From the NCBI RefSeq assembly GCF_026460885.1, contig NZ_JAOVZW010000001.1:1-64000 (forward strand): a stretch of 64,000 nt of DNA, in the 5' to 3' direction. Of the stretch, positions 1-9,133 are shown piece after piece. Position 1 is the first letter of the stretch. The number at the start of each line of letters is the position of its first letter. Source of the stretch: Chryseobacterium formosum. Lineage in GTDB: Bacteria > Bacteroidota > Bacteroidia > Flavobacteriales > Weeksellaceae. Both the position numbers and the translations under genes were made by a program. The notes below the pieces were generated by a model, which was not told the origin of the DNA, searched no databases, and saw nothing but the letters and a program-made list of their open reading frames with translations.

Positions 1-333
1 GCCTCCATCAGTTTTCGGCACTAGCAACAAGTTTTCAAGAGGTGCAGTTTCCGGGGCATTCTCTCTTTTGATTTTAAAAGTATAGGTGTGAAAATTCGGT
101 CCGTTTTCTATGTAGATCACATCATCAGTATCTATAGAAACTCCGTTTCAGATGTTTACCAATTTACCTTGCACATTGAGCTGTTTCTTCTCTATCGCTG
201 TTTCTGCCTTTTCAAGATTGGGCAAAAGCTGGCTTCTGTGCTTGGCTTCACTTAGGGAAATTCTTTGGGAAATAAGCCGCAGTTGGGTTTGTTGTTGCGC
301 TTCTTCGTTGTGTAAGTCTTCGGTTCTGCAGGA
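1..333 (-). pseudogene. Truncated, stop-containing copy of the adjacent JAMM-like lipoprotein gene
   Basis: Read on the minus strand, this stretch aligns without a frame change to residues 24-134 of the intact lipoprotein encoded at 1564-3162; base 1 here matches base 2761 there. It keeps the lipobox cysteine context (SCRTE) and the block NGVSIDTD-VIYIENGPNFHTYTF, but it has an in-frame TGA at 148-150 where the intact copy has Gly85. It also lacks the signal peptide: the frame is closed by TAA just upstream of the lipobox region. The similarity runs off the left window edge, so the 3' part is unseen. A broken duplicate is the simplest reading; a downstream restart after the stop cannot be excluded. 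Confidence 0.8.
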
Positions 334-359
334 ATAAGCTGAATCACGATAGTATTATT

Positions 360-1145
360 TCATCTCCTATAAATTCTAATATCTTTTACAATAATATCTA
401 CAAACAAATTCCGTTCATTACTACTAAAACGATTACCATTCTTATTTTTATATTCTTGTATTTGATTTAAAGGAATTGGAGAGTCCCAATCAACAATAAT
501 TTTTGCTTTCTTATTTTTATAATAAGGATTAACAACAATGAATTCTGTTTGTAAAGCAGCAGCCTTTGGCTTACTAAATATATTTCGTAATCTTTTAATC
601 TGTATGGGTTTAGCCCAACAGATAAAATCAAAAAATGGTCTATTGATTAAATGATCTTTTTTATATTTTTCTAGATATGTATTTAGATGGATATATGGAT
701 CATCATCTTTTATTGCTTTGGCTGCATTATGAGAAATGTAAAAATCTGCATTATAATTAAATTCTATATTTTTTATAATGTACTTTTTATATACATATTC
801 TAATTCTTTAAAATTAGACAATTCATTTAAATTGTTTATTCTTTCACTTTCATAAAAAGGAGAGCTTTTCCATACAATATTAATTTTAAAACGACTTCCA
901 AATTTTTTATTTACGTCAGTAAAATAAAGTTGACTATCATAATTACATCCTCTTATTTGAGTATATAAGCTTTGGGGTTGTAGTTTAATAATATCTTGCA
1001 AGAGCTTAGAGAGTGGCTGATTAATATACTGAGTTTTGTTAGCTTCAAATTGTTTCAAATAGTTTAGAGTGTCAATCTGAGCGTTGACTTTATATGATAA
1101 AATAATAAAGCTAAAAACTAAAAATATTTTTAGACAAGTCCTCAT
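360..1145 (-). CDS. Small secreted protein, paralogue of the upstream 135-aa protein, unknown function
   Basis: This is a 261-aa protein with an N-terminal signal peptide (about residues 1-22, ending near VNAQ), so it is probably exported. Residues 23-55 (DTLNYLKQFEANK and onward) and the C-terminal tail (IVKDIRIYRR) closely match the neighbouring 135-aa protein; the middle about 150 residues have no counterpart there. I recognise no domain. Its ATG overlaps the stop of the upstream gene by one base (TAATG), which implies translational coupling with the lipoprotein operon. The context of a secreted JAMM-like lipoprotein followed by small paralogous secreted proteins suggests a partner or protective role, but this is inference only. 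Confidence 0.75.
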   Translation of the reverse strand: MRTCLKIFLVFSFIILSYKVNAQIDTLNYLKQFEANKTQYINQPLSKLLQDIIKLQPQSLYTQIRGCNYDSQLYFTDVNKKFGSRFKINIVWKSSPFYESERINNLNELSNFKELEYVYKKYIIKNIEFNYNADFYISHNAAKAIKDDDPYIHLNTYLEKYKKDHLINRPFFDFICWAKPIQIKRLRNIFSKPKAAALQTEFIVVNPYYKNKKAKIIVDWDSPIPLNQIQEYKNKNGNRFSSNERNLFVDIIVKDIRIYRR

Positions 1146-1552
1146 TATTTATAAACACGTATATCCTTTACAATCTTACCCCCATAATAATTTCTTTCAT
1201 CATCTGTGAAATAAAAACTATTTTTATTTTCATAAAAATCTGTTTCTGATGCTGTTAAAGGAGTCTCCCATACAATTACCAATATAATATTACTTGAAAA
1301 GGATTCATCCATCTCACAAAATAAAAATTGTGAAAAAGGAGTCACATTTATATTTTTTGCGTTTATACCTGCCCAAACTGAGATAGGTTGTATTTGCGTC
1401 ATATTATTTAGCAATTTTGAAAAAGGCTGATTGATATACTGAGCCTTATTAGCTTCGAATTGCTTCATATAATTTAAAGTATCTAGTTGCGCTGACATTT
1501 TTAGACTTACAAATAAAAATGAGCAAAATAATATTTTATATAAGGTTTTCAT
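1145..1552 (-). CDS. Small secreted protein, short paralogue of the 261-aa neighbour
   Basis: This is a 135-aa protein with a signal peptide (residues 1 to about 21, ending KMSAQ). The mature N-terminus (LDTLNYMKQFEANKAQYINQ) and the last 25 residues (DERNYYGG-KIVKDIRVYK) match the 261-aa protein downstream, so it looks like the same protein with the centre missing or the ancestral short form. It starts 11 bp after the lipoprotein stop and its stop overlaps the next start, forming a three-gene operon. No known domain is recognised. Confidence 0.72.
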   Translation of the reverse strand: MKTLYKILFCSFLFVSLKMSAQLDTLNYMKQFEANKAQYINQPFSKLLNNMTQIQPISVWAGINAKNINVTPFSQFLFCEMDESFSSNIILVIVWETPLTASETDFYENKNSFYFTDDERNYYGGKIVKDIRVYK

Positions 1553-1563
1553 TTTTTTTAATT

Positions 1564-3162
1564 TTAAAGATTACAGTTATCTGTCTTATTATAGATTGAT
1601 TTTTTAGGATTATTCGGATCTTTCAGTTCTTCAACAAAAATAGGTTTAAAATCACCATTGGCATCTTTTTTACTTAGTCCAATCCCTGAATTATACTTTT
1701 TCAAAACAAATGCCATCGCAAGTTCATAAGCCTCATTTTTAGATTTGCCTTGTTTTCTAAATGATCTAAATACTTCATAAAAAGTAATACCAATCTTTTC
1801 TCCTGCATCCCATATCTTTGTATCAGAGTCAAGATATGTATTTGGAGGGTATTTTTCTTTAAATTTATCAAAAAGATACTGATCTGTAATTGTATATACA
1901 TATTCACTTCCTTCATAGGCTATTGTAAAATAATGATCAAAATCATTGTTTATTTTATTGGCCTCAATAAACGTGTATACATCTGCGGCTGAGGGTCCCG
2001 CAAATTCCACATTAGGGTGAGTATGTACACCTGCTTTTACTTTGAAATTGGGACTTTGTGCCACTATACTAACGTGTGTTCCGGAAAAATCTTCAAAAAT
2101 AGGAGTTACCTGTTCGTTACCATTAGAATCTACACCCAATGAAAAAGATTTTTCATTAGAATTTGTACTAATATTTACTTTTACTTCAGCTAATCTTCCA
2201 CTGGCTTTAGGCTTTGCCAAGAATTCTTTTGCCTTATTATTTTCAGCAACAATTTTTTCACAAGGATTTACTTTTGATGGCGGCATATCACTCGGTTGTG
2301 TAGGAAAACCAGTACTACACCCGTTCGGGTTCGTAATCCCAACTTCACTGGGATTATTGGCTACCGTGGTACAGTCTGGTGGTGTTCCCGGGTCTGTGTT
2401 GCCATTTCCTCCCGGTCCTGTTCCTGAACCTCCAGGACCTCCAGGATAATCGATCACTTCTGGAAGTTCCTCCATGTTGCAACCTCCCGTAATTATTGTG
2501 TAAACACCAGGTGGCGTATCGGCTTTGCATTTTGGCCACTGACTTACATTTGAGGCATTATGCACATTGTCACTACAGGTCACATAAATAGTTTCCTCAT
2601 TCCAATTGCAGGTCATCTTTGCCAATTGTCCACCACTATTAAAACTTCCGTTTGCCAATTCGCTAATTGTCGTTTTTCCGTTGGTATTTACCGGCTCTCC
2701 GTTTCTTACTTTCTCTCTTTCTTGAGGAGTAAAATTGTAGGTTACCAAAAACTCTTTATAGCCTCCATCAGTTTTCGGCACTAGCAACAAGTTTTCAAGA
2801 GGTGCGTCTTCCGGTGTATTCTCTCTTTTAATAATAAAAGTGTACGTGTGAAAATTCGGTCCGTTTTCGATATAGATCACTTCATCGGTATCTATAGAAA
2901 CTCCGTTACCATAGTTGATTACCTTTCCGTTGATATTCGTTTTAGAATTTTTAAGCCCCTCTTCTGCCTTTTCGATTTCAGGAAGAAGCATGCTTCTGTG
3001 TTTACTTTCATCCAGAGAAATCCTCTTTGAGGTAAGCTGAAACTTTGCGCTGTTGTTATAAGTTTCGTTTTCGTTGAGGTGATCTGTCCTGCAGGAAGAG
3101 ATGGTAAGTGCGACCAAAAGAATCAGGCAGAGCCTGAGAAATAGATTTTTCTTCATTGTCAT
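1564..3162 (-). CDS. Exported lipoprotein with JAMM/JAB-like C-terminal motif
   Basis: This is a 532-aa lipoprotein. Residues 1-24 form a signal peptide with lipobox ISSC (Cys24). Residues 25-230 are a conserved-looking N-terminal region, 236-262 a Gly/Pro linker, and 300-532 a C-terminal domain. That domain holds His380-x-His382 and Ser391-x-x-Asp394, resembling the zinc-binding HxHx7SxxD motif of JAMM/JAB isopeptidases, with 8 instead of 7 residues between His and Ser. Modular N-region, linker and enzymatic C-region recall secreted effector architecture, but no toxin activity can be read from the sequence. A decayed duplicate lies at 1-333. The stretch 3163-3309 upstream is a divergent intergenic region shared with the XRE gene. 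Confidence 0.8.
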   Translation of the reverse strand: MTMKKNLFLRLCLILLVALTISSCRTDHLNENETYNNSAKFQLTSKRISLDESKHRSMLLPEIEKAEEGLKNSKTNINGKVINYGNGVSIDTDEVIYIENGPNFHTYTFIIKRENTPEDAPLENLLLVPKTDGGYKEFLVTYNFTPQEREKVRNGEPVNTNGKTTISELANGSFNSGGQLAKMTCNWNEETIYVTCSDNVHNASNVSQWPKCKADTPPGVYTIITGGCNMEELPEVIDYPGGPGGSGTGPGGNGNTDPGTPPDCTTVANNPSEVGITNPNGCSTGFPTQPSDMPPSKVNPCEKIVAENNKAKEFLAKPKASGRLAEVKVNISTNSNEKSFSLGVDSNGNEQVTPIFEDFSGTHVSIVAQSPNFKVKAGVHTHPNVEFAGPSAADVYTFIEANKINNDFDHYFTIAYEGSEYVYTITDQYLFDKFKEKYPPNTYLDSDTKIWDAGEKIGITFYEVFRSFRKQGKSKNEAYELAMAFVLKKYNSGIGLSKKDANGDFKPIFVEELKDPNNPKKSIYNKTDNCNL

Positions 3163-3284
3163 TTGTTTTTAAAGGGTTAAATATATCAATTTTTCTTAAC
3201 TCCACAAATATGTGACAAATATTCTAAAAATAATGAGAAGAAAATTACTGGTTTCCGTATTATTTTTCTAAAAGAAAATTTATG

Positions 3285-3292
3285 TACTTTTG
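3285..3292 (+). promoter_or_regulatory. Bacteroidota-type -7 box upstream of the XRE gene
   Basis: TACTTTTG fits the TAnnTTTG consensus and lies 17 bases before the ATG at 3310. No clear -33 TTTG is seen. Confidence 0.45.
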
Positions 3293-3309
3293 AAAAAAAT
3301 ACTTCGATT

Positions 3310-3663
3310 ATGACACTGGGAGAGAAGCTGAAAAAAGCGAGAATCAACAAAAACTTTACGCAGGAATATCTTGCCGAGATGCTAAACGTTTCGCAAAAGA
3401 CCTATTCTAATTTTGAGAACGACAAAAGCAAGCCCGGCTTTTCTCAGGTAGAAGAGATGGCAAAAGTATTAGACGTGAGCGTTCTTGATTTTTTAAGTGG
3501 AGACAGTATAACAGTTAATCAGAGTGATAATAAGGTTGCAATAGCTCAAAATTATGCAGCTATTAATAATTCGGATAAGCTTATCGAGCAATACGAAGAG
3601 CGGATAAAAGAGCTGAAAGAGCAGGTAGAATACTGGAAAAACCAGTCTCAGGGAAGTAAATAG
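3310..3663 (+). CDS. XRE-family helix-turn-helix transcriptional regulator
   Basis: This is a 117-aa protein. Residues 5-60 form a Cro/CI-type HTH (LGEKLKKARINKNFTQEYLA, then NVSQKTYSNFENDKSKP), and residues 85-115 are rich in Glu/Lys/Gln with coiled-coil character (EERIKELKEQVEYWKNQ), a likely dimerisation helix. Such short HTH plus coiled-coil proteins are common in Bacteroidota. It is transcribed divergently from the lipoprotein operon, so it could regulate that operon; this is not shown. It starts 17 bp after a -7 box. Confidence 0.88.
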   Translation: MTLGEKLKKARINKNFTQEYLAEMLNVSQKTYSNFENDKSKPGFSQVEEMAKVLDVSVLDFLSGDSITVNQSDNKVAIAQNYAAINNSDKLIEQYEERIKELKEQVEYWKNQSQGSK

Positions 3664-3756
3664 CTTTCCTCCTCTCCGGAAAGCTTCCTGCATCCTGCAG
3701 CAGGTTTTCCGGTAACCGGGAAAGTTCCATGCACGCTGCAGGAAGATTTCCGGAAG
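3664..3756. repeat. Cluster of nested palindromes (REP-like) after the XRE gene
   Basis: Several inverted repeats are packed here: CTTTCC (3664-3669) with GGAAAG (3678-3683), CTTCCTGCA (3684-3692) with TGCAGGAAG (3737-3745), and near-perfect TTTCCGGT (3706-3713) with AACCGGGAAA. A further CTTCC/GGAAG-like unit lies at the right edge. The stretch is visibly more GC-rich than its surroundings. It could be a REP-type element or a structured terminator; there is no strong T-run. Confidence 0.6.
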
Positions 3757-3823
3757 CAGGGAATGTGTACCGCAATATGCAGCAGATATCTCCGTTAACT
3801 AAAAAAACAAATTTTAAAAAAAT

Positions 3824-4564
3824 ATGAACGCAATTGAACTAAAATTACTTCGAAACGCAGAATATCTGCAGTACGTAAAAGACTATTTGGGAATTATTAA
3901 CCTGAACAATCCTACACAGCTAGGGATTGATGTAAAACTTAGCACTTTTACAAATAAAATATCCGAACTGGAATCGCTTTATAAAAAAGCTTTAGCCAGC
4001 GAAAAAACTCAGGAGCTTCTACTTATTGATGAAAGAAGGGATGCAGCCGTTACCGGCTTAAATTATTTTCTGCTTTCTCAGACCTATCATTTTGAAATTA
4101 CAAAGCGAAAAAATGCACAGCTTCTTTTGGACAATATGAATCTATACGGAAGCAGTATCGCCCGCCTCAATTATCAGGCAGAAACTGCTACCATCAACAA
4201 CATCATCCGCGACTGGGAAAACAAGCCCGAACTCATTGCAGCTATTTCAACATTTAACCTCACAGAATGGGTTTATGAGTTGAAAACTTCCAATGAAGAG
4301 TTTAATACAAAATATCTTTCAAGAACTCAGGAATATGGCGATGCAAGCCCGGAAACCATTAAACTGAAAAGAGAAGAAACAAATGTTGCCTATTATGCAC
4401 TGAGAGACAGAATAGATACACTTCATCTCTTGGTAGAAACCCCGCCTTCACCTTATGCTACCGTTATCAACCAGCTTAATGCATTGACAGATCAGTATAA
4501 TAAACTGCTTGTAAACAGAACTGACAGTTCGGTTTCAGGGAATGCGGAAAATCCGACTGCTTAA
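3824..4564 (+). CDS. DUF6261-like protein of unknown function
   Basis: This is a 246-aa, mostly helical cytosolic protein without signal peptide or membrane segment. The pattern NAEYLQYVKDYLGII near the N-terminus, long Lys/Glu helices and a C-terminal SPYATVINQLNALTDQYNK segment resemble the DUF6261 family of Bacteroidota, whose function is not established. It follows the palindrome cluster and stands alone. The family assignment is from memory of sequence style, not from a search. Confidence 0.7.
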   Translation: MNAIELKLLRNAEYLQYVKDYLGIINLNNPTQLGIDVKLSTFTNKISELESLYKKALASEKTQELLLIDERRDAAVTGLNYFLLSQTYHFEITKRKNAQLLLDNMNLYGSSIARLNYQAETATINNIIRDWENKPELIAAISTFNLTEWVYELKTSNEEFNTKYLSRTQEYGDASPETIKLKREETNVAYYALRDRIDTLHLLVETPPSPYATVINQLNALTDQYNKLLVNRTDSSVSGNAENPTA

Positions 4565-4598
4565 ATATGATAGGTTTTATTATTTAACACAAAGTTGT

Positions 4599-4695
4599 TT
4601 GTCATTCCGGTAGGAATCTAAACTTAAATCATTAGTTTGTCATCGCTGAGATTCCTCCGGAAATCGAAGATTCGACGAAGTCAATGACAAACTAA
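4599..4695. repeat. Composite intergenic inverted-repeat element
   Basis: A perfect 12-bp inverted repeat, TTAGTTTGTCAT (4632-4643) and ATGACAAACTAA (4684-4695), encloses about 40 bp. A second pair, TTCCGGTAGGAATC (4605-4618) against GATTCCTCCGGAA (4650-4662), overlaps it with one gap. The left part also repeats the motif GTTTGTCAT (4598-4605). It has no coding capacity and looks like a small dispersed MITE/REP-like intergenic repeat. Confidence 0.6.
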
Positions 4696-4742
4696 CTGTT
4701 AATCTATCGCAAAAATTATAACAAATTCAAAGCTTAAAAACA

Positions 4743-4775
4743 AAAATCGCCCGCATCAAAGATGCGGGCGATTTT
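4743..4775 (-). terminator. Intrinsic terminator downstream of infB
   Basis: A perfect 15-bp stem, AAAATCGCCCGCATC (4743-4757) and GATGCGGGCGATTTT (4761-4775), has a 3-base loop and U-rich tail on the minus strand. The symmetry means it may also stop plus-strand transcripts. Confidence 0.9.
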
Positions 4776-4794
4776 ATATATTAACAAAATTAAA

Positions 4795-7700
4795 TTACTT
4801 CAATTTCTTCTTCACAGCAACCTCCTCGTATACTTCAAGGATGTCGTTCTGCTCGATGTCGTTGTAACCTTTAAGGTTCAGACCACATTCGTAGCCTTTT
4901 GTAACCTCTCTTACGTCGTCTTTGAAACGTTTCAAACTTTCTAGTTCACCGTCAAATTTCACAATACCGTCTCTTAGTAATCTTACTTTAGACTGTCTTG
5001 TTACTTTTCCGGTAAGAACCATACAACCTGCAATAGTCCCCACTTTAGAAATCTTGAATACTTCTCTAATTTCTACGTTACCGATAACCTGCTCCTGAAT
5101 TTCCGGAGAAAGCATTCCCTCCATCGCTTCTTTTACTTCGTCAATCGCTTTGTAGATAATAGAATATGTTCTGATCTCGATTTCTTCACGGTCTGCAAGT
5201 TCTTTAGCATTTGCTCCAGCTCTTACGTTAAATCCGATGATAATTGCATCAGATGCTGCCGCTAAGTTGATATCAGATTCAGTGATCTGTCCAACACCTG
5301 AGTGAAGAATTTTAACACTGATTTCTTCTGTTGACAATCTCTGTAACTGATCAGAAAGTGCTTCCACAGAACCATCCACGTCACCTTTAAGGATAATATT
5401 CAATTCTTTGAATTCACCTAAGGCAATACGTCTACCCAATTCTTCAAGCGTCGTATGTTTCTTGGTTCTGATTGATAATTCTCTTTGTAACTGCTCTCTC
5501 TTGTTTGCAATCGCTTTACCTTCACTTTCGTCAGCATAAACTCGGAATTTATCACCTGCAGTAGGTGCTCCGTCTAAACCTAAGATCGTTGCAGGGATTG
5601 ATGGACCAGCTTCTTCAAGGTTTTTACCTCTCTCATCAAGCAAAGCTTTTACTTTACCGTGATTTTTACCAGCTACTACATAATCTCCTACTTTTAAAGT
5701 TCCTGTTTGTACCAACATCGTTGCCACATAACCTCTTCCTTTATCTAAAGATGCTTCAATTACAACTCCGTTTGCAGCACGCTCAGGATTAGCTTTCAAT
5801 TCAAGCATTTCTGCCTGTAACAATACTTTCTCCAATAAAAGATCCATATTATTACCCATTTTAGCTGAAATTTCCTGCGCCTGTACATTTCCACCCCATT
5901 CTTCTACCAAAATATTCATTCCGGAAAGTTGCTGACGGATGTTATCAGGATTTGCATTCGGCTTATCTACCTTGTTGATTGCAATAATCATTGGTACACC
6001 TGCAGCCTGTGCGTGAGAAATAGCTTCTTTTGTTTGAGGCATTACATCGTCATCGGCAGCGATTACGATAATTGCAATATCGGTAACCTGTGCTCCTCTC
6101 GCTCTCATCGCTGTAAAGGCTTCGTGACCTGGTGTATCTAAGAATGTAATTCTCTGACCATTTTCCAGTTTCACATTGTAAGCCCCGATGTGCTGAGTAA
6201 TTCCACCAGATTCACCTGCGATAACATTGGTTTTTCTGATGTAATCCAATAATGAAGTTTTACCGTGGTCAACGTGTCCCATTACGGTAACAATCGGTGC
6301 TCTTGGTAATAAACTTTCTTCTGTATCGATTTCGTCTTCTGAATCTGTATCTTCAAGATCAGCATCCGAGAATTCAATTTTATAACCAAATTCATCAGCT
6401 ACCAACAATAAAGTATCGGCTTCTAATCTTTGGTTCATCGTAACCATTACTCCAAGAGAGAAACATGCAGAAATAACCTCAGTTGCACTTACATCCATCA
6501 AACTTGCCAGCTCTCCGACAGTGATAAATTCAGTAACTTTTAGTGAAGTATCTCTAGCATCTGCTTCTTGCTGAAGATTATCCTGTTCTCTACGGTAAGA
6601 TCTTTTATCTTTTCTGTGCTTAGATGATTTAGACTTACCTCCTTTATTGGTTAATTTCTCAAGCGTTTCCTTAATCTGGTTTTTAACTTGTTCGTCTGTT
6701 AATTCAACAGGCATGGTTCTTTGACCAGGTCTATTATTGTTCCCAAAACGGTTTCCACCTTGTCCCGGACCACCTGGACGGTTTTGACCACCCTGTCCTG
6801 GAGGTCTGTTCCCTTGAGGACCACCTGGACGGTTTTGACCACCTTGCCCCGGAGGTCTGTTCCCTTGAGGACCACCTTGTCCCGGAGGACGGTTTCCACC
6901 TGGGCCGTTTTGACCTTGAGGACGGTTTTGTCCGCCTTGATTATTTCCGCCTTGTTGGTTGTTCCCATTATTTTGGTTAGGACCACCTGGCTTTTCAATT
7001 CTTTTTCTTTTCTTTTTGGCTGCATTTGGCTTTGGCGCAAACTGCGTTAAGTCAATTTTTTCACCAACGATTTTAGGACCGTCAAGCTTCTGATAAACAG
7101 TTTCTATTTTCTGAGGCTCCTGAGATTCTTCAGGTGTAGATTCAGGTTTTTTCTCTTCCACTTTTTCTACAGGCTTTTCAACCGGCTTAGGTGTTTCTTT
7201 TACTGGTTCAGCAGGTTTAGCAACTTCTGCTTTTACCTCTTCTGTTTTAGGCTTGTCTTTTCTGGCAGGTCTGTTTCTATTCCCTTCAATCTGTGACAAA
7301 TCTATTTTATCTAAAACTTTAAATTCCTGTTTTTCAGGAGTAGCTTTAACTTCAGAAACCGGTGCTGCTTCTTCTTTAGTAGCTTTTACCTCTTCTTTCA
7401 CCTCCTTCACTTCTACTTTCTCTTCTTTCTTTTCTTCTACAGGCGCAGCTGGAGCAGGAGTTGGTTCTTCTGCAGCAGGTTCAGCTTTTTTAGGCTCAAG
7501 ATCAATTTTGCCTAAAATTCTGGTTTCTGGTTTTGTATTAGCTTTAGCTCTTATTACTTCAGGTGCTTTTTTCTCTTCCATTTCCAGTTTTTCTTCCGGA
7601 ACTTTAGAAATAACCACCTCATGGGAAGCTTTACGTTGCTCGCCATCTTTGGCAAACTCAGCTTCCAATGCAGAATATGCCGCTTCTTCTAATTGAGCGT

Positions 7701-7806
7701 TAGGATTGTTTTCAACCACAATATCTTTAGACTGTAAAAACTCTACCAGCCTAGACATTGATATGTTAAATTCCTTAACCGCTTTATTTAATCTTATTTT
7801 TGGCAT
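4795..7806 (-). CDS. infB: Translation initiation factor IF-2
   Basis: The 1003-aa IF-2 GTPase delivers fMet-tRNA to the 30S subunit. Residues 1-60 are the N-terminal IF2 segment ([20 protein letters not shown]). About 60-250 is a Lys/Glu/Pro/Ala-rich linker and about 255-365 an Asn/Gly/Pro/Gln-rich linker with repeated RPPGQGG and [10 protein letters not shown] units. The second IF2_N domain is near 425-480. The G domain starts near residue 507 ([21 protein letters not shown]), followed by domains II, III and C-terminal IV. It is longer than E. coli IF-2 because of the linkers. It is the last gene of rimP-nusA-infB and is followed by a strong terminator. Confidence 0.98.
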   Translation of the reverse strand: MPKIRLNKAVKEFNISMSRLVEFLQSKDIVVENNPNAQLEEAAYSALEAEFAKDGEQRKASHEVVISKVPEEKLEMEEKKAPEVIRAKANTKPETRILGKIDLEPKKAEPAAEEPTPAPAAPVEEKKEEKVEVKEVKEEVKATKEEAAPVSEVKATPEKQEFKVLDKIDLSQIEGNRNRPARKDKPKTEEVKAEVAKPAEPVKETPKPVEKPVEKVEEKKPESTPEESQEPQKIETVYQKLDGPKIVGEKIDLTQFAPKPNAAKKKRKRIEKPGGPNQNNGNNQQGGNNQGGQNRPQGQNGPGGNRPPGQGGPQGNRPPGQGGQNRPGGPQGNRPPGQGGQNRPGGPGQGGNRFGNNNRPGQRTMPVELTDEQVKNQIKETLEKLTNKGGKSKSSKHRKDKRSYRREQDNLQQEADARDTSLKVTEFITVGELASLMDVSATEVISACFSLGVMVTMNQRLEADTLLLVADEFGYKIEFSDADLEDTDSEDEIDTEESLLPRAPIVTVMGHVDHGKTSLLDYIRKTNVIAGESGGITQHIGAYNVKLENGQRITFLDTPGHEAFTAMRARGAQVTDIAIIVIAADDDVMPQTKEAISHAQAAGVPMIIAINKVDKPNANPDNIRQQLSGMNILVEEWGGNVQAQEISAKMGNNMDLLLEKVLLQAEMLELKANPERAANGVVIEASLDKGRGYVATMLVQTGTLKVGDYVVAGKNHGKVKALLDERGKNLEEAGPSIPATILGLDGAPTAGDKFRVYADESEGKAIANKREQLQRELSIRTKKHTTLEELGRRIALGEFKELNIILKGDVDGSVEALSDQLQRLSTEEISVKILHSGVGQITESDINLAAASDAIIIGFNVRAGANAKELADREEIEIRTYSIIYKAIDEVKEAMEGMLSPEIQEQVIGNVEIREVFKISKVGTIAGCMVLTGKVTRQSKVRLLRDGIVKFDGELESLKRFKDDVREVTKGYECGLNLKGYNDIEQNDILEVYEEVAVKKKLK

Positions 7807-7882
7807 CTATATTATTTACTGTTTTTTTTAATTCTTAAAATTAAAGTATTCTTTTACTGTTATTAAAATTTATTTCTAAATA

Positions 7883-9118
7883 TTAATCTTCAAATTCCTC
7901 TCTCAAGATACGCTTCACGTCATCAATGGTTTCTTCTTCCAAATCTACCATGTTTAAAAGACTTGCCGTATCCTTATCCAACACAGATTTTGCAGTTGTA
8001 AGACCTACTTTCTTAAACTCATCCAAAATCCACTGTTCAATATCATCATTAAATTCTCTCAAGTCTACATCATCATCTTCGCTAGCTTCTCTGAAAACGT
8101 CTATTTCGTATCCAGAAAGCCAAGAAGCCAGCCTGATGTTTTGTCCTTGCTTACCGATAACTTTAGAAATCTCTTCAACCGGAGTATAAACCAATGCATA
8201 GTTTGTATCCTCGTTGATTTCAATTTTATTGATGGTAACATTTCCTAAAGCTCTCTTTACCATAATCTCAGGGTTTTTAGACCACTGAATTACATCTATG
8301 TTTTCGTTTCTTAATTCTCTTACGACACCGTGAATTCTAGAACCTTTCACACCAACACAAGCTCCTACAGGATCGATTCTATCGTCGTAAGCATCAACTG
8401 CTATTTTTGCTTTTTCACCAGGAATTCTCACTGCTTTTTTAAGCATAATTGTTCCGTCCTGAATTTCCGGAATCTCTAATTCCAATAGTTTCTCTAAGAA
8501 TTTCGGCGCTGTTCTTGAAATGATAATCTGTGGTTTTGAACCCTTAAAATCAACTGTTTCAACAATAGCTCTGATGTTTTCTCCTTTTTTGAAGAAATCT
8601 GAAGGAATTTGATTTTCTTTAGGTAAGATAAATTCGTTCCCTTCATCGTCTAACAAGATTACATGTTTGTGACGGATGTGGTGAATTTCACCAATTACAA
8701 TCTCCCCGATTCTGTCTCTGAACTGCTCATACAACATTGCGTTGTTATGCTCCTGCAATTTTGTTGCTAAAATCTGTTTCAGCGTCAAAATATTTCTTCT
8801 TCCTAACTGAGCAACCGGAATTTCCATTGTAAAATCTTCACCCACTTCAAAAGTCGGATCGATTTTTTTCGCTTCCGTAATTTCAATCTCAAGATCGTCG
8901 TCTTCAGACATTTCGTCTTCAACGATTGTTTTATTTAAAAATATCTGAAAATCTCCTTTATCAGGATTTACAATTACATCAAAGTGATCATCAGAATCAA
9001 ATCTTTTTCTCAACAAAGTTTTAAGAGAATCTTCAATAATCGCCATAAGATCAATTTTACTGATCCCTTTTTCGTCTTTAAAATCACCAAATGATTCAAT
9101 CAACGCTATATTATCCAT
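7883..9118 (-). CDS. nusA: Transcription termination/antitermination factor NusA
   Basis: The 411-aa NusA binds RNA polymerase and nascent RNA and modulates pausing, termination and antitermination. It shows the N-terminal polymerase-binding domain (1-125), S1 domain (about 135-200), KH1 (GACVGVKGSRI, 252-262) and KH2 (VIGKQGQNI, 320-328). The C-terminus is a short acidic tail with a single helix-hairpin-like segment rather than the duplicated acidic repeats of E. coli. It lies 15 bp after rimP and 76 bp before infB. Confidence 0.97.
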   Translation of the reverse strand: MDNIALIESFGDFKDEKGISKIDLMAIIEDSLKTLLRKRFDSDDHFDVIVNPDKGDFQIFLNKTIVEDEMSEDDDLEIEITEAKKIDPTFEVGEDFTMEIPVAQLGRRNILTLKQILATKLQEHNNAMLYEQFRDRIGEIVIGEIHHIRHKHVILLDDEGNEFILPKENQIPSDFFKKGENIRAIVETVDFKGSKPQIIISRTAPKFLEKLLELEIPEIQDGTIMLKKAVRIPGEKAKIAVDAYDDRIDPVGACVGVKGSRIHGVVRELRNENIDVIQWSKNPEIMVKRALGNVTINKIEINEDTNYALVYTPVEEISKVIGKQGQNIRLASWLSGYEIDVFREASEDDDVDLREFNDDIEQWILDEFKKVGLTTAKSVLDKDTASLLNMVDLEEETIDDVKRILREEFED

Positions 9119-9133
9119 GTATCTTTTTTTCTT

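Noticed and set aside
152..337. Plus-strand small reading frame at the window start
   Set aside because: It is antisense to the decayed lipoprotein copy; the minus-strand alignment to 2761-3093 explains the sequence.
2042..2449. Plus-strand 135-codon frame opposite the JAMM-like lipoprotein
   Set aside because: It is a shadow of the Gly/Pro linker and C-terminal domain on the minus strand.
6760..6900. CRISPR-like direct repeats
   Set aside because: The repeats are in frame in InfB and have no unique spacers of equal length.
6721..7696. Two plus-strand reading frames opposite infB (6721-7050 and 7253-7696)
   Set aside because: They are antisense to the low-complexity InfB linker and have biased composition that mirrors the Pro/Gly and Lys/Glu codons; no independent start or promoter.
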